A stretch of 42,888 bases of DNA from Bacteroidota bacterium (GCA_025354385.1 JANXMZ010000035.1:1-42888); one strand, 5' to 3'. Numbered from the stretch's first letter, positions 6,923 through 16,272 are shown. Translations and numbers: made by a program. The notes: a model not told the origin generated them from the sequence alone.

Positions 6923-9337
6923 TTATTTTGTGACTTCTTTTAATTGATAATATTTGGCCAACCATTCGGTTAATCCATAGGTAAGTAATATGATGGTGAT
7001 AGAACTACAAGGCATAAGTATGGCGGCTACCACAGGCGATAAAACACCTTGAACTGCAAAGTATAAACCGATAATATTGTAAATGGCAGAAATAGTAAAT
7101 GTGAATAGAATAATTTTTTTACCCGCAATGGCAAATTTTATAAAAGTATCCAATTGAGATAACTTAGTACAGTCTATAACGCCGTCGGATGAAGGGGTAA
7201 AATTATTTCCCGTATCTGCTACTGCAATGCCCACATCGCTTTGTTTTAGAGCACCGGAGTCGTTCAAACCATCACCAATCATCATCACGTTTAAATAATG
7301 GTTAGTTTGTAAATTAGCAATATAATCTAGTTTTTGTTGAGGGGTTTGATTGAAATATACTTCGCTATCTTTGCCAATCAAGTCATGTATATTTTTTAAT
7401 TCATTATCATTATCACCAGAAATAAGCGATAGCGTAAATTTTGTTCTAAGTGATTTTAGTAATTGTGTAACCCCAAATCTATATTTATTGGTAATGGTAT
7501 ATTCACCATGTATAACACCATCAATACTAATTACTACTTTTGTGCCTTGTCTTTCATTAAAATATTCGCCTCCAATAAATTGAGGTGAACCAATTTTCAC
7601 GTGGTGCTCGTTCACCCATCCTTCAATACCTTGACCTTCGGTTTCTTTAAAATGCAATACTTCGGAACTATTTTGAATGTTAAGATATTCGGAAACCAAT
7701 TGACTTGCAGGATGAGAGGATTGCTTAAGTAAAGAAGCAACATCAGCAGTTAATGCATCGCTCAAAATTTTACCTGAGTATTTTACATTGGCTCCTTTGG
7801 TATGTGTAATTGTACCAGTTTTATCTAACACAATGTGATTGATGCGAGAAATTTTCTCAATTACTTCTGGCGATCTTAAGTAAAATTTATTAAGCCCAAA
7901 AACCCTTAATATATTGCCATTGGTATAGTTTTGAGATAGCAGTAACGCACATGGACAAGCTACAATTAATACAGTTGTAATGGCGTTCCACATCAATGTA
8001 TTTTCTCCTTGCAACCACCAATATAAACCAGCAATAATTCCAATTGTAATAACTGCGTAAGTAAAATATTTACCGATAGCATCGTAGGTACTTTGTTGTG
8101 GTTTTTCTTTTTTGTTGAATACCGGGTTGTTCCATAAGTTGGTGAGGTAACTTTGAGAAACTTCTTTTACAACTACCAATTCAAGCATGCCTTCCAATTG
8201 TTTGCCACCCGCATAAATTAACTCACCAATATTTACTTTAACAGGTAAGCTTTCGCCACTTACAAAGCTGTAATCAATACTCGCCTGTCCTTTCGAAAGG
8301 AGAGCATCTACAGGAATAATTTCGTTGGAATGAATTTGAACAATGTCATTAGTTTTTACCTTCGAAATTTCTGTTGGTGTAATGCAAGCATCCTTAATAA
8401 CATTCAATGCAATAGGAAAAAATGATTTGTAATCGCGGTCGAAAGAAATGGTTTGATAGGTTCTGGATTGCAGCCAACGGCCAATCAACATAAAAAACAC
8501 AATGCCACTCATGCTATCCAAGTAGCCATTGCCACTACCATGTGTAATTTCATAAATACTTCTTATAAAAGTAATCACCAATGCCAATGCTACGGGAAAA
8601 TCTATATTTAGATATTTGTTTTTAATGCCATACCAAGCAGATGCAAAAAATTCGGTAGCAGAGTAAAATAAAACAGGTAATGATAAAACAAGACTTATAA
8701 TCTTAAAAAACAATTCAATTTTATAATCTATAACCTCTGTTCCTACCAAATAATCGGCAAGACTCATCATCATGATATTACCAAAACAAAATCCTGCAAC
8801 ACCTATCTTATACCAACGCGTTCTATCTGTTTTTGATTGTCCATTGGCACTAATTTCATTCAAACTTAAATAAGGTTCATAACCAATACCATCAAGGGTT
8901 TCTATGACTGCTCTTAACGAGGTTTGTTGGTGATAAAATACAATAAAAACTTCTTTTTTAGCAAAATTAACACGAGCAGATTGAATGCCTTCGTTTACTT
9001 TGTGTATGTTTTCCAACAACCATAAACAACTGCTGCAATGTATTTGTGGTAAGTATAAAGTAATATGACTGCTCTCTTGATTTGAAAAATGAATCAATTT
9101 CATTTCAATTTCTTTATTGTCCAGAAAAGCGTATTTATCAGATCGCTTTGTTTTATTTTGAATCAAACCAGGCTGCTGGTTCATTTCATAATAATTACAC
9201 AAGTCGTGTTGTTGTAATATTTCATAAACCATTTTGCAACCACTGCAACAAAATTTCTTCTCTTCTAATAGAATTTTAGAATCTGAAATGGTGTTACCAC
9301 AATGGAAACAAGCTACAATGGTTTTTGATGAATTCAT
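6923..9337 (-). CDS. ccoI: Cu+-transporting P-type ATPase CcoI (FixI)
   Basis: This 804-residue P1B-type ATPase exports copper across the inner membrane for delivery to the cbb3 oxidase. The N-terminus has a metal-binding domain with C10, C13, C30, C31 and C34 (CFHCG ... CCSGC), then an HMA domain with CSSC at 101-104. Membrane helices follow, with CPC (461-463) as the ion-translocation site, phosphorylation motif DKTGT (D505) and GDGLND in the hinge. The start follows the cysteine-rich gene by 4 bases. The domain order and the oxidase context favour CcoI over a detoxifying CopA. Confidence 0.95.
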   Translation of the reverse strand: MNSSKTIVACFHCGNTISDSKILLEEKKFCCSGCKMVYEILQQHDLCNYYEMNQQPGLIQNKTKRSDKYAFLDNKEIEMKLIHFSNQESSHITLYLPQIHCSSCLWLLENIHKVNEGIQSARVNFAKKEVFIVFYHQQTSLRAVIETLDGIGYEPYLSLNEISANGQSKTDRTRWYKIGVAGFCFGNIMMMSLADYLVGTEVIDYKIELFFKIISLVLSLPVLFYSATEFFASAWYGIKNKYLNIDFPVALALVITFIRSIYEITHGSGNGYLDSMSGIVFFMLIGRWLQSRTYQTISFDRDYKSFFPIALNVIKDACITPTEISKVKTNDIVQIHSNEIIPVDALLSKGQASIDYSFVSGESLPVKVNIGELIYAGGKQLEGMLELVVVKEVSQSYLTNLWNNPVFNKKEKPQQSTYDAIGKYFTYAVITIGIIAGLYWWLQGENTLMWNAITTVLIVACPCALLLSQNYTNGNILRVFGLNKFYLRSPEVIEKISRINHIVLDKTGTITHTKGANVKYSGKILSDALTADVASLLKQSSHPASQLVSEYLNIQNSSEVLHFKETEGQGIEGWVNEHHVKIGSPQFIGGEYFNERQGTKVVISIDGVIHGEYTITNKYRFGVTQLLKSLRTKFTLSLISGDNDNELKNIHDLIGKDSEVYFNQTPQQKLDYIANLQTNHYLNVMMIGDGLNDSGALKQSDVGIAVADTGNNFTPSSDGVIDCTKLSQLDTFIKFAIAGKKIILFTFTISAIYNIIGLYFAVQGVLSPVVAAILMPCSSITIILLTYGLTEWLAKYYQLKEVTK

Positions 9338-9341
9338 AATT

Positions 9342-9521
9342 TTACTGACTTACAATTCCATCACTAATGCTATTCAAATGTTTGTGTCTTTTTGCATCAT
9401 TGCATGAGCCTTTGCCTTTGCAATCGCCACAACAACTTTTCCTTTCTGTATTCAAAGGGTTGTGTACACCATTGAATTTAGGCTCATTATCTTGCTTTAT
9501 TTTTTGTATGCTTAATTTCAT
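9342..9521 (-). CDS. Small cysteine-rich protein upstream of ccoI
   Basis: A 59-residue minus-strand frame runs from ATG at 9521 to TAA at 9342. It has no signal peptide or helix, and carries a cluster of four cysteines, KSCCGDCKGKGSC, in a basic stretch, followed by several His residues (KRHKHLN). Gaps are 38 bases to the Rrf2 gene before it and 4 bases to ccoI after it, so it is almost surely co-transcribed with both. I do not recognise the family. Cys and His content with a copper ATPase downstream makes metal binding (copper chaperone or Fe-S) a reasonable guess, not a conclusion. Confidence 0.72.
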   Translation of the reverse strand: MKLSIQKIKQDNEPKFNGVHNPLNTERKSCCGDCKGKGSCNDAKRHKHLNSISDGIVSQ

Positions 9522-9559
9522 ATATAAATACCTTATTATCTTTTATTATGGCAAAAAAA

Positions 9560-9994
9560 TTATTTGTTTTTGAGGAAGAATTTCCCTGAATCTAGTTTAT
9601 CGTTAAAATCACCAATCGTATTATCCTCTATCATTGTAATGAGATTTTTCTTTATTTCTTTGAATTGAAAATGAACAGGGCAGGGGCTTTTTTCAGAACA
9701 AGCTTTTAGTCCAAGTACACAATCTTTGTAAATAGAATCACCATCAATAGCTTTTACAATATCGGCTAAAGATGATTTTAAATCTTTTGAATCCATATAA
9801 AATCCACCTTTTGGCCCTTTTACAGAATGCACCAATTTACGTCTGCTTAAGTCCTGCATAATTTTAGCAATAAAATGTTCAGGGGCATCTGTGCCCTTTG
9901 CAACTTCTTTGATACCAACACGCGCCTCATCTTTCGATTTTTGAGCGATGAAAATCATGGCTTTTATGGCGTACTCGCAAGACTTTGAAAACAT
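9560..9994 (-). CDS. Rrf2-family transcriptional regulator with IscR-like cysteines
   Basis: The product is 144 residues from the ATG at 9994. The frame also allows a GTG at 10009, but the family begins at MFSKSCEYA, and a -7-like element at 10012-10019 would place the transcript start at or within the longer version. The winged-helix DNA-binding domain covers the first 85 residues. Then come C92, C99 and C105 plus H108, nearly the spacing of the [2Fe-2S] ligands of IscR (C92, C98, C104, H107). It is the first gene of the cbb3 cluster, so it probably senses Fe-S status, O2 or NO and controls the locus, itself included. That target is inferred from position. Confidence 0.92.
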   Translation of the reverse strand: MFSKSCEYAIKAMIFIAQKSKDEARVGIKEVAKGTDAPEHFIAKIMQDLSRRKLVHSVKGPKGGFYMDSKDLKSSLADIVKAIDGDSIYKDCVLGLKACSEKSPCPVHFQFKEIKKNLITMIEDNTIGDFNDKLDSGKFFLKNK

Positions 9995-10011
9995 ATTAAA
10001 TAATGACACAG

Positions 10012-10019
10012 CAAAATTA
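10012..10019 (-). promoter_or_regulatory. Candidate -7 element for the Rrf2/cbb3 operon
   Basis: On the minus strand this reads TAATTTTG, an exact match to TAnnTTTG, the Bacteroidota -7 element. The position 19 bases upstream reads TTTT rather than TTTG, so the -33 element is weak. The predicted transcript start lies near 10005, just ahead of the ATG at 9994. Confidence 0.4.
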
Positions 10020-10164
10020 TAATAAATCCATAAAATAAAAAGAGTTTTTTATCCTTTATTACCTTTTCACTTTTATTTTACAAGTTAATAAATATCGTTA
10101 AGCCTTATCAGCATTACATAAATTGGTGTTGATAATACTAACCATGATAAATGTCTATGCAATT

Positions 10165-10180
10165 ACTGATGAAAATCAGT
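10165..10180. promoter_or_regulatory. FNR/Crp-like palindromic operator
   Basis: ACTGAT-GAAA-ATCAGT is a perfect 6-base inverted repeat with a 4-base spacer. Its core TGAT-N4-ATCA equals the core of the FNR box (TTGAT-N4-ATCAA). It lies between the divergent Rrf2/cbb3 operon and the small membrane protein gene, about 43 bases upstream of 10216 and about 155 upstream of the Rrf2 transcript start. A Crp/FNR-family protein responding to oxygen is the natural candidate. No such gene is in the window. Confidence 0.5.
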
Positions 10181-10260
10181 TTTTATAATATTTTTAATTT
10201 ATTTACGTTCTTTTTATGAACCATTCATTATGTATGTTAATCAATAATGAATATGTCAAG

Positions 10261-10527
10261 ATGAAAAATTTATTTGAAAAAACACTTGAGTGGATGGGTT
10301 GGCTTCAAATTGTTGCATCACCTCTTTTCATTGGCTTTGCACTTGGCGTAATTACATACATCAATTTTTACAATGCTATTGGTTTAAGCCTAGGAATTTT
10401 ATGCGCTACTATCGGATTGTTTATAGGCATCCGTTTTGCGAATAAAAAATTAAAGGGAGAAGGCACCATATCCTTTCTCTCCAAACTTATGGCGAATCCT
10501 GAACTCAATAAAAAAAATCCAGAATAG
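10261..10527 (+). CDS. Small two-helix membrane protein
   Basis: The frame opens at 10216 (103 residues), but the ATG at 10261 is preferred because it gives a typical soluble-then-hydrophobic N-terminus, MKNLFEKTLEWMGWLQ, and 88 residues. Two membrane helices follow (about residues 16-34 and 37-58), then a basic loop and a short cytoplasmic tail ending NKKNPE. I do not recognise a named family. It is divergent from the cbb3 operon, downstream of an FNR-like palindrome, and only 3 bases ahead of the next gene, so those two are probably co-transcribed. A respiratory link is suggested by position only. Confidence 0.7.
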   Translation: MKNLFEKTLEWMGWLQIVASPLFIGFALGVITYINFYNAIGLSLGILCATIGLFIGIRFANKKLKGEGTISFLSKLMANPELNKKNPE

Positions 10528-10530
10528 AAG

Positions 10531-11262
10531 TTGAAAAATTATACCCATACAATGATATTTTTATTGTTTTGTTTCAAAGCAAATGCACAACAACAATACG
10601 AAACTGGGCAAACTAGGATAGGATTGAACTTTTCTCCAAACAGAAGTTTTAGGAGTTTAAACAATTCTGAAAACAATCCATACAATGATTCTATTTACAA
10701 TTCAAAAAGCAATGAGACTCAAAAAACAGGCTATTCATTTGGATTTGCAGTTAGCCGAATGATGAGTAACAGAATATCATTTGAAACGGGTTTGCAATTC
10801 TCCAACCAAGGTTATCAAAAAATATACATAGGCCTTGTTTTTGGCAACATGCTTAATCCTTCATCTGGGTCGCCTTCCAAAACTGCTACATTTTATAACC
10901 GATATAAATTTCAATACCTAGGAATTCCCGTAAAATTAAACTTTCTTTATGGAGAGGATAAAACACGTTTGTTTGTGAGTGCGGGTATAAATTTAAATAT
11001 ACTTTTAAAATCTAATATTAGGGGTACAATTCATTACCCAAACAGTAAAAATGAAGTTATCAAATCTTCGACAAATACAACATACAATAAATTTAATTTG
11101 GGGCCTTATTTAAGCTTTGGGGTGATGAGCCAAATTAATTCCAAACTTAATTTTAAAATAGGTCCTTATTTTAATTATGACATTCTATCCATTCGAAACT
11201 CATCATTAATTGAAAATCTATGGGACATTGGCTTTAATATTGGTTTATACAGATTATTTTAG
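10531..11262 (+). CDS. Outer-membrane beta-barrel protein (PorT-like)
   Basis: The product is 243 residues. The start is TTG at 10531, 3 bases after the previous stop; it gives MKNYTHTMIFLLFCFKANAQ, a signal peptide ending ANAQ-Q. An ATG at 10552 would leave a signal without a basic end. The mature part alternates polar and hydrophobic residues, with motifs usual for PorT/OmpA-like barrels of Bacteroidota: RIGLNFSPNRSF, GYSFGFAVSRMMSNRISFETGLQFSNQG (split over strands), YLGIPVKLNF and a final strand GFNIGLYRLF. It probably sits in the outer membrane. Its ligand or role is unknown. Confidence 0.82.
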   Translation: MKNYTHTMIFLLFCFKANAQQQYETGQTRIGLNFSPNRSFRSLNNSENNPYNDSIYNSKSNETQKTGYSFGFAVSRMMSNRISFETGLQFSNQGYQKIYIGLVFGNMLNPSSGSPSKTATFYNRYKFQYLGIPVKLNFLYGEDKTRLFVSAGINLNILLKSNIRGTIHYPNSKNEVIKSSTNTTYNKFNLGPYLSFGVMSQINSKLNFKIGPYFNYDILSIRNSSLIENLWDIGFNIGLYRLF

Positions 11263-11296
11263 CAAAAAAAATGCACCTGCGTTTAACTGGTGCATC
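11263..11296 (-). terminator. Rho-independent terminator of the SprB-repeat gene
   Basis: Read on the minus strand, ATGCACC (11295-11289) and GGTGCAT (11277-11271) form a 7-base stem followed by eight T residues. It lies just past the stop of the gene at 11323 and before the stop of the convergent beta-barrel gene. Confidence 0.78.
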
Positions 11297-11322
11297 TCTA
11301 ATTTATTTATAAATTCCTATTT

Positions 11323-14300
11323 CTATTCTTTAATGAATTTCACACTTTCACTATAGCCATTATTAGATTGAACCTTAGCAATGTATATTCCTTGTGATAA
11401 CTCGTCCATATTAATTTGAAGGTCACTACCTAAACCATTAACGGTCTTTACAACTTGTCCTTGAACATTGTATATTACAACAGTATTGGTAGTTCCAAAC
11501 AATTCATTTAATTGAATATTTAGGATACCTCCCGTTGGATTCGGATAAATATTCAAGCCATTTTTTATACTTAAAATGGTGTTCACCTTACTAGTGTTTT
11601 TAACATAAGTATTTATTGTGGTATTGGTGAAAACTGGTGCATTGTAATCAAAATAAATACCTGCCATATTTTTTAATTGTTTACCCACTTTTATACTCGC
11701 AGATTTAGGTTTGATATTATAGGCTACCCATCCTTGGGCGAAAGCATTATAAGTGCCTTTGGGAGTATAGTCTAAATTAATATTATCGAAAGTAAAGAAA
11801 ATAACTCCTGCGTCATTCATGGTTGTATTTACTTTATGTGATGCTCCAATAATATTTAAAGTTTCAATATCAAAATCTTTACTCAAGCTATCAATTACCA
11901 CTACTTTTTGAGCGAGTGCAGTTCCATTGTTTTCAAAATGTATAACATATCTAAAATCTTTATCCGTTAAGGGAATTAAACCATCAATACCAGTACCTTT
12001 TGGGTAAACTTCTTTATAATTTGGGTCCCATGAACTTCTAACAACTGTTGTGTTGCTGTAAATATTATTCCAAGGTGTAGATTCTCCGGTTATCCATTTT
12101 GTATAAACGGGAGAATCGTAAGCAGCACTATCTATAAAATCAATTTCAGTGCCCAATGGTATATTGGTTGGGGTAGAGTAATATTGATAGGATGAAGTGT
12201 ATCTACCTGGCTTTATTGTTATGGGAGAGGTAAATTTATATTGATTTGGGAAGCTCGAATTTGGAACCACCATTGGAATACTACTAGCACTAAAAGACAA
12301 TTGTCCATCGTGCGAATAACTTGTTTGAATGGCCGTTTCTTTCGTATTTCCTTGATTGTAAGTAATCATTTCTTGAATATAAGTGTTGCCAGGTATTGGA
12401 GAATTCTTATTCATTAAAAAGGTCTGAATATCGTGAATAGGTGTTAAATTATTAGCAAAATCGAGTGTCTTCATACAAGGACTTCCTGTTGTTGCCGTAT
12501 AACTAATATTATTACTTTGACAAGAGGCCAATGCATTATTAGCGCCAACTATTTCCTCTACAACATAACTGCCATTTGGCAATTTGATACTGTAATATCC
12601 ATTATCATTGGTTGCCGCATAGCCACCACCATTAGTATTAATTAAAATATTGGCAATGCCATCTTCTCCAGCATCTTGTGTACAGTTAGAATTTAAATCA
12701 TTATAAACTAATCCACTCACCTCGCAGTAACAATTTTTACCAGCTGGATTATAACCAACTTTAACATATTCGTAACTGCTACATCCATTAGCATCCGTAA
12801 CCACTACATTATAATAACCTTCTTTTAAACTTGATATCGTTGAAGTTGAACCCCCATTAGACCACTGGTAGGTGTATGGAGCCTTACCTCCATATGGCGT
12901 AGCCGTTGCCATTCCATCGCTTGCAAAAACACAGCTTGCTTGGGTCGTATTCATTCCAATTCCTATTGGAGAAACTTGTCCAATATATTCATATTTTGTA
13001 ACAGAGCATTGATTAGCATCCTTTATTATACAGGAATATGATCCGATTGCAACACTAGAGATATAGCTCGTAGTTGCACCATTGCTCCACAAATAAGTGA
13101 GTGGAGTAGCTGTTCCGTTAGCACTTACATATACCGAACCGTTATTACCGGGACAAACGGCATCTTTTTTTCCAGTATTAGCATATATCTGCGAAATAGG
13201 TGGTACCGCAGCAGCTCCATGTTGTTTACAGCCAACTGCATCTACAATAAAAAATGAATAATCGCCAGTACCAACACTGCTTATGGTATTGGTGGTACTC
13301 GATAACCCTGACCACTTATAGGTATATGGTGTTGTTCCTCCACTTACAGTTAGTACCGCTCCACCAGTATTGCTAGTGCAAGAACTTGCTGTTGCGCTAT
13401 AATATACTGTTATAGGAGTACTGGTAGTTATATATGCACCACCAATGCCAGTGCAACCATTCACATCTGTTACTTTTACTGAGTGGTAAGTATCACCTGT
13501 TAGATTTGTTACAGAAGCCGTAATTGACCCGTTGTCCCATAAATAAGAAAATGGTCCTGTTCCTCCTGTGATAAAGGCTGTAGCTTTTCCATCAGCATTT
13601 AAACATTTTGCTGGACCAGAGGTTGTATTAACACTTATTTGTGGATTTTGACCAATATAAATAGATGTTTCTCCTCCGCAACCATTCACATCCGTTACAT
13701 AACAACCGTATGTACCTGTTACCAATCCTGTAATGCTGTTTGTAGTAGCTCCATTACTCCAAGCGTATGAATAAGGTGAAACGCCTCCTGTAACACTTGT
13801 TATTGTGGCTGATCCATTTGTACAGCTTGCAATAGTGCTGCTTGTTTTTAAATCTAACCCTTTACAATAAACAGTAAAACTATCCTGCATCACATAACAG
13901 CCATTAGCATCGCTAATCTTAATTTGGGTTTCACTCTTTCCGGCCGGACAACCTTGGGCATAAGTAACACTTAGTGGACTCGTGCCAGATACGAGACTGT
14001 TTCCAGTAATGCCATCTATTAAATCAACAGTATACGGGCCAGTGCCTCCTTTAATATTATTAACTGTTAAGGTTCCTCCACTGCAAGTAATTATTAATGC
14101 TGCAATGTCATCATGGGTAATGCCTACTCCAAAGGTTCCTAAATAAAAATTATTATTGATATAGAAGTCTGGTGAAGCTCCTAAAGAATTATAATTATAA
14201 CCTACCGATGCACCTGTAAATGTAATTGTTTGTGGACTTCCTGTTATTGTTGCGCTTCCATTCTGGATATTAGATCCATAATACCAATTTAAAGTAAAAG

Positions 14301-14460
14301 GGTAGGTTACACCAGTAAAACTAACAGTAGCTGTCCCTGTTCCTCCCGGACACGCAGGGGTATTAGAGGTGAGTGTCATGGTTTGCGAGAATGCCGTTAC
14401 GGCAAAAAGCAAGATTGCCATTAGCGACGCTTTTTTGATTTGTAAAAGATTTGAAGTCAT
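11323..14460 (-). CDS. SprB-repeat surface protein with T9SS type A sorting domain
   Basis: The product is 1045 residues. The N-terminal signal peptide runs to about residue 26 (AVTAFSQ). After two beta-sandwich-like modules come five SprB-type repeats of about 70 residues each, roughly 200-575. Each shows ...C...G.at...GG..PY.Y.WSNG.t...i..l..G.Y...V.DanGC. An SdrD B-like module (VSGLVYNDLNSNCTQDAGED, about 580-645) and a DUF7619-like region (SSWDPNYKEVYPKG, FRYVIHFENNGTA) follow. The last 80 residues are a type A sorting domain (LNIYPNPTGG, ending KFIKE). The protein should cross the outer membrane by T9SS and stay on the surface or be released. SprB relatives act as gliding adhesins; that use is not shown here. 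Confidence 0.93.
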   Translation of the reverse strand: MTSNLLQIKKASLMAILLFAVTAFSQTMTLTSNTPACPGGTGTATVSFTGVTYPFTLNWYYGSNIQNGSATITGSPQTITFTGASVGYNYNSLGASPDFYINNNFYLGTFGVGITHDDIAALIITCSGGTLTVNNIKGGTGPYTVDLIDGITGNSLVSGTSPLSVTYAQGCPAGKSETQIKISDANGCYVMQDSFTVYCKGLDLKTSSTIASCTNGSATITSVTGGVSPYSYAWSNGATTNSITGLVTGTYGCYVTDVNGCGGETSIYIGQNPQISVNTTSGPAKCLNADGKATAFITGGTGPFSYLWDNGSITASVTNLTGDTYHSVKVTDVNGCTGIGGAYITTSTPITVYYSATASSCTSNTGGAVLTVSGGTTPYTYKWSGLSSTTNTISSVGTGDYSFFIVDAVGCKQHGAAAVPPISQIYANTGKKDAVCPGNNGSVYVSANGTATPLTYLWSNGATTSYISSVAIGSYSCIIKDANQCSVTKYEYIGQVSPIGIGMNTTQASCVFASDGMATATPYGGKAPYTYQWSNGGSTSTISSLKEGYYNVVVTDANGCSSYEYVKVGYNPAGKNCYCEVSGLVYNDLNSNCTQDAGEDGIANILINTNGGGYAATNDNGYYSIKLPNGSYVVEEIVGANNALASCQSNNISYTATTGSPCMKTLDFANNLTPIHDIQTFLMNKNSPIPGNTYIQEMITYNQGNTKETAIQTSYSHDGQLSFSASSIPMVVPNSSFPNQYKFTSPITIKPGRYTSSYQYYSTPTNIPLGTEIDFIDSAAYDSPVYTKWITGESTPWNNIYSNTTVVRSSWDPNYKEVYPKGTGIDGLIPLTDKDFRYVIHFENNGTALAQKVVVIDSLSKDFDIETLNIIGASHKVNTTMNDAGVIFFTFDNINLDYTPKGTYNAFAQGWVAYNIKPKSASIKVGKQLKNMAGIYFDYNAPVFTNTTINTYVKNTSKVNTILSIKNGLNIYPNPTGGILNIQLNELFGTTNTVVIYNVQGQVVKTVNGLGSDLQINMDELSQGIYIAKVQSNNGYSESVKFIKE

Positions 14461-14550
14461 AATGATTGGTCAATTTATTGGATAGACGTAAACACCAAAA
14501 ATTACGTGACAATAAAATTTAAAGAATCGAATTGATTTATTAAACAACCA

Positions 14551-15213
14551 TCATTTCCAACCATTTTCTCCAATTAATGGAACAAAACTAAAGTCTTCAA
14601 ATATTTCAGTTTTTAATTCATTTCCCTCTAAACGTGTTATACGAACCATCTTTTGTTTACTATCATTGCCAACAGGTATTACCAAATAACCGCCTTCTGC
14701 CAATTGATTGAATAATACCTTAGGTACCGATGGGGCGCCTGCCGTCACAATTATTTTTTGATAAGGTGAATGCTCTAACCAACCCTTGGTGCCATCGCCA
14801 ACCTTTAAATGTAAATGCTTGGTATTGAGTTTATGTAACAATTTACCTGCTTTAACAGAAAGTGGTTCGTGCCTTTCTATGCTGTAAACAATGGCGCCAC
14901 AAGATAACAGCACCGAGGCTTGATAACCACTGCCAGTGCCAATTTCTAACACCCTATCACCGGCTTTTATATCAAGCAACTGTGTTTGAAATGCTACAGT
15001 ATAGGGTTGAGAGATGGTTTGACCCTCTCCAATTGGGAAAGCTTTATCCTCATAGGCATGAATCTCGAACTCCGCCGGTATAAAATAATGCCTTGGAATG
15101 CTGTTAATAGCACCTAATACAATATCTGAATGTATACCCTTTAATCTCAGTTTCTCAACTAAGCCATTCCGAAGTCCTTTGTGTTTGTAGGTATCTTCGT
15201 AAATTCTATGCAT
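14551..15213 (-). CDS. pcm: Protein-L-isoaspartate O-methyltransferase
   Basis: This 220-residue cytosolic enzyme methylates L-isoaspartyl residues in damaged proteins using S-adenosylmethionine. Family motifs are plain: the substrate loop GEGQTISQPYTVAFQ, SAM motif I VLEIGTGSGYQ, post-I VYSIER, motif II KIIVTAGAP and motif III GGYLVIPVG. Length is normal. It starts at ATG and stands alone between a T9SS gene and a divergent polysaccharide unit. Confidence 0.96.
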   Translation of the reverse strand: MHRIYEDTYKHKGLRNGLVEKLRLKGIHSDIVLGAINSIPRHYFIPAEFEIHAYEDKAFPIGEGQTISQPYTVAFQTQLLDIKAGDRVLEIGTGSGYQASVLLSCGAIVYSIERHEPLSVKAGKLLHKLNTKHLHLKVGDGTKGWLEHSPYQKIIVTAGAPSVPKVLFNQLAEGGYLVIPVGNDSKQKMVRITRLEGNELKTEIFEDFSFVPLIGENGWK

Positions 15214-15306
15214 GGCATTGTATGTTCTTTAGTACACGGTTCATAACAAAATAATGATACAAATAACAAGGTGCTGCATTTTTGTACCAAATAAATTTTA
15301 TCACAA

Positions 15307-16272
15307 TTGTCTAAAATTAAAATTGGAATAGCCGGAAATTCAGATTCTGTTAATCAGTATTTACACTTCATAAATGAACAACAACATTATGAAACGGTAG
15401 GAGTATTCGATTCAACTAAATCAGAAAATTTCGATTCTTTTTATGGGTTAAATCCATTTCTTGATTTTGCGAAAAGAACAGATGCTATTTTGTTTGTCGG
15501 TCAACAGCAACTTAATTTAACAGAGAATCTAATCAGTTGCATAAAATTAAGTAAGCACATTTTATTAGAAAAATTTAATCAGTTAGATCACTACGAACTG
15601 ATGGGCATTCAAAAATTGTTAAAAGAAGCTGGATCCATTTTTTATTATTCAAATGTGGCTGGCACTAATAGTATCTATACCACAGCCCGCCAATTAATCA
15701 ATAATCCGAGTAATATTTCTGCCAAAGTACACTTGCCTTATGTGAAAACACATTCAGAAAATGAAAAATACAATTATCTGGCAGAGTCGGTAGATATGGT
15801 GATTAGAAGCGTTTCTTCACCAATTGCTAAAATAAAAGTGAATAGGCATTATATTTTTAATCAACAACCAGATGAACTAAAAATACATTTATTATTTGAC
15901 AATGGATGTGTGGCAGATATTGTTTACAACCTATTTAGTAAAAATGCGATAAACGTATTTACAGCTTATCAAAAGGGTAAGATTATCTCAGCCGATTTTG
16001 ATCTAAATAAAGTAGAGGAAACAAGGTTAGACATGATGATGGAAAATCAATTATCGCTCTACAACGAGACAAATTCTAATGTGACAATTGCCAATAAAAT
16101 GCAGGTTTTTGAAAAAAAAATCCTCTATTTTGATGCTTTACAAAAAGATTTGCTGAATTTTGTAGATTGTATTACAAACCATGTTTCGCCTTTGGTTGGA
16201 ATTGAAGAGGCAATAAACGTGGCCAATGTATTACAACAAATACAATATACACGGCATGAATCACTTGTTTAA
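15307..16272 (+). CDS. Gfo/Idh/MocA-family oxidoreductase (divergent)
   Basis: The product is 321 residues from TTG at 15307. No ATG occurs before the first beta strand (SKIKIGIAGNSD), and the next in-frame Met is over 90 residues in, so TTG is forced. The N-terminus is a Rossmann fold, but the dinucleotide loop reads GIAGNSDS instead of GxGxxG. The usual EKP motif reads LLEKFNQ (near residue 87). The C-terminal alpha/beta domain is present (LAESVDMVIRSV, HLLFDNGCVADIVY). The family reduces or oxidises sugars and sugar nucleotides with NAD(P). With loop changes, activity is uncertain. It overlaps the next gene by 17 bases and leads a unit ending in a sugar transferase, so nucleotide-sugar work for a surface polysaccharide is likely. 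Confidence 0.78.
   Translation: MSKIKIGIAGNSDSVNQYLHFINEQQHYETVGVFDSTKSENFDSFYGLNPFLDFAKRTDAILFVGQQQLNLTENLISCIKLSKHILLEKFNQLDHYELMGIQKLLKEAGSIFYYSNVAGTNSIYTTARQLINNPSNISAKVHLPYVKTHSENEKYNYLAESVDMVIRSVSSPIAKIKVNRHYIFNQQPDELKIHLLFDNGCVADIVYNLFSKNAINVFTAYQKGKIISADFDLNKVEETRLDMMMENQLSLYNETNSNVTIANKMQVFEKKILYFDALQKDLLNFVDCITNHVSPLVGIEEAINVANVLQQIQYTRHESLV

Noticed and set aside
9367..9573. Plus-strand frame over the cysteine-rich gene
   Set aside because: It is the complement of the 59-residue frame that has tight operon spacing, and it has no motif of its own.
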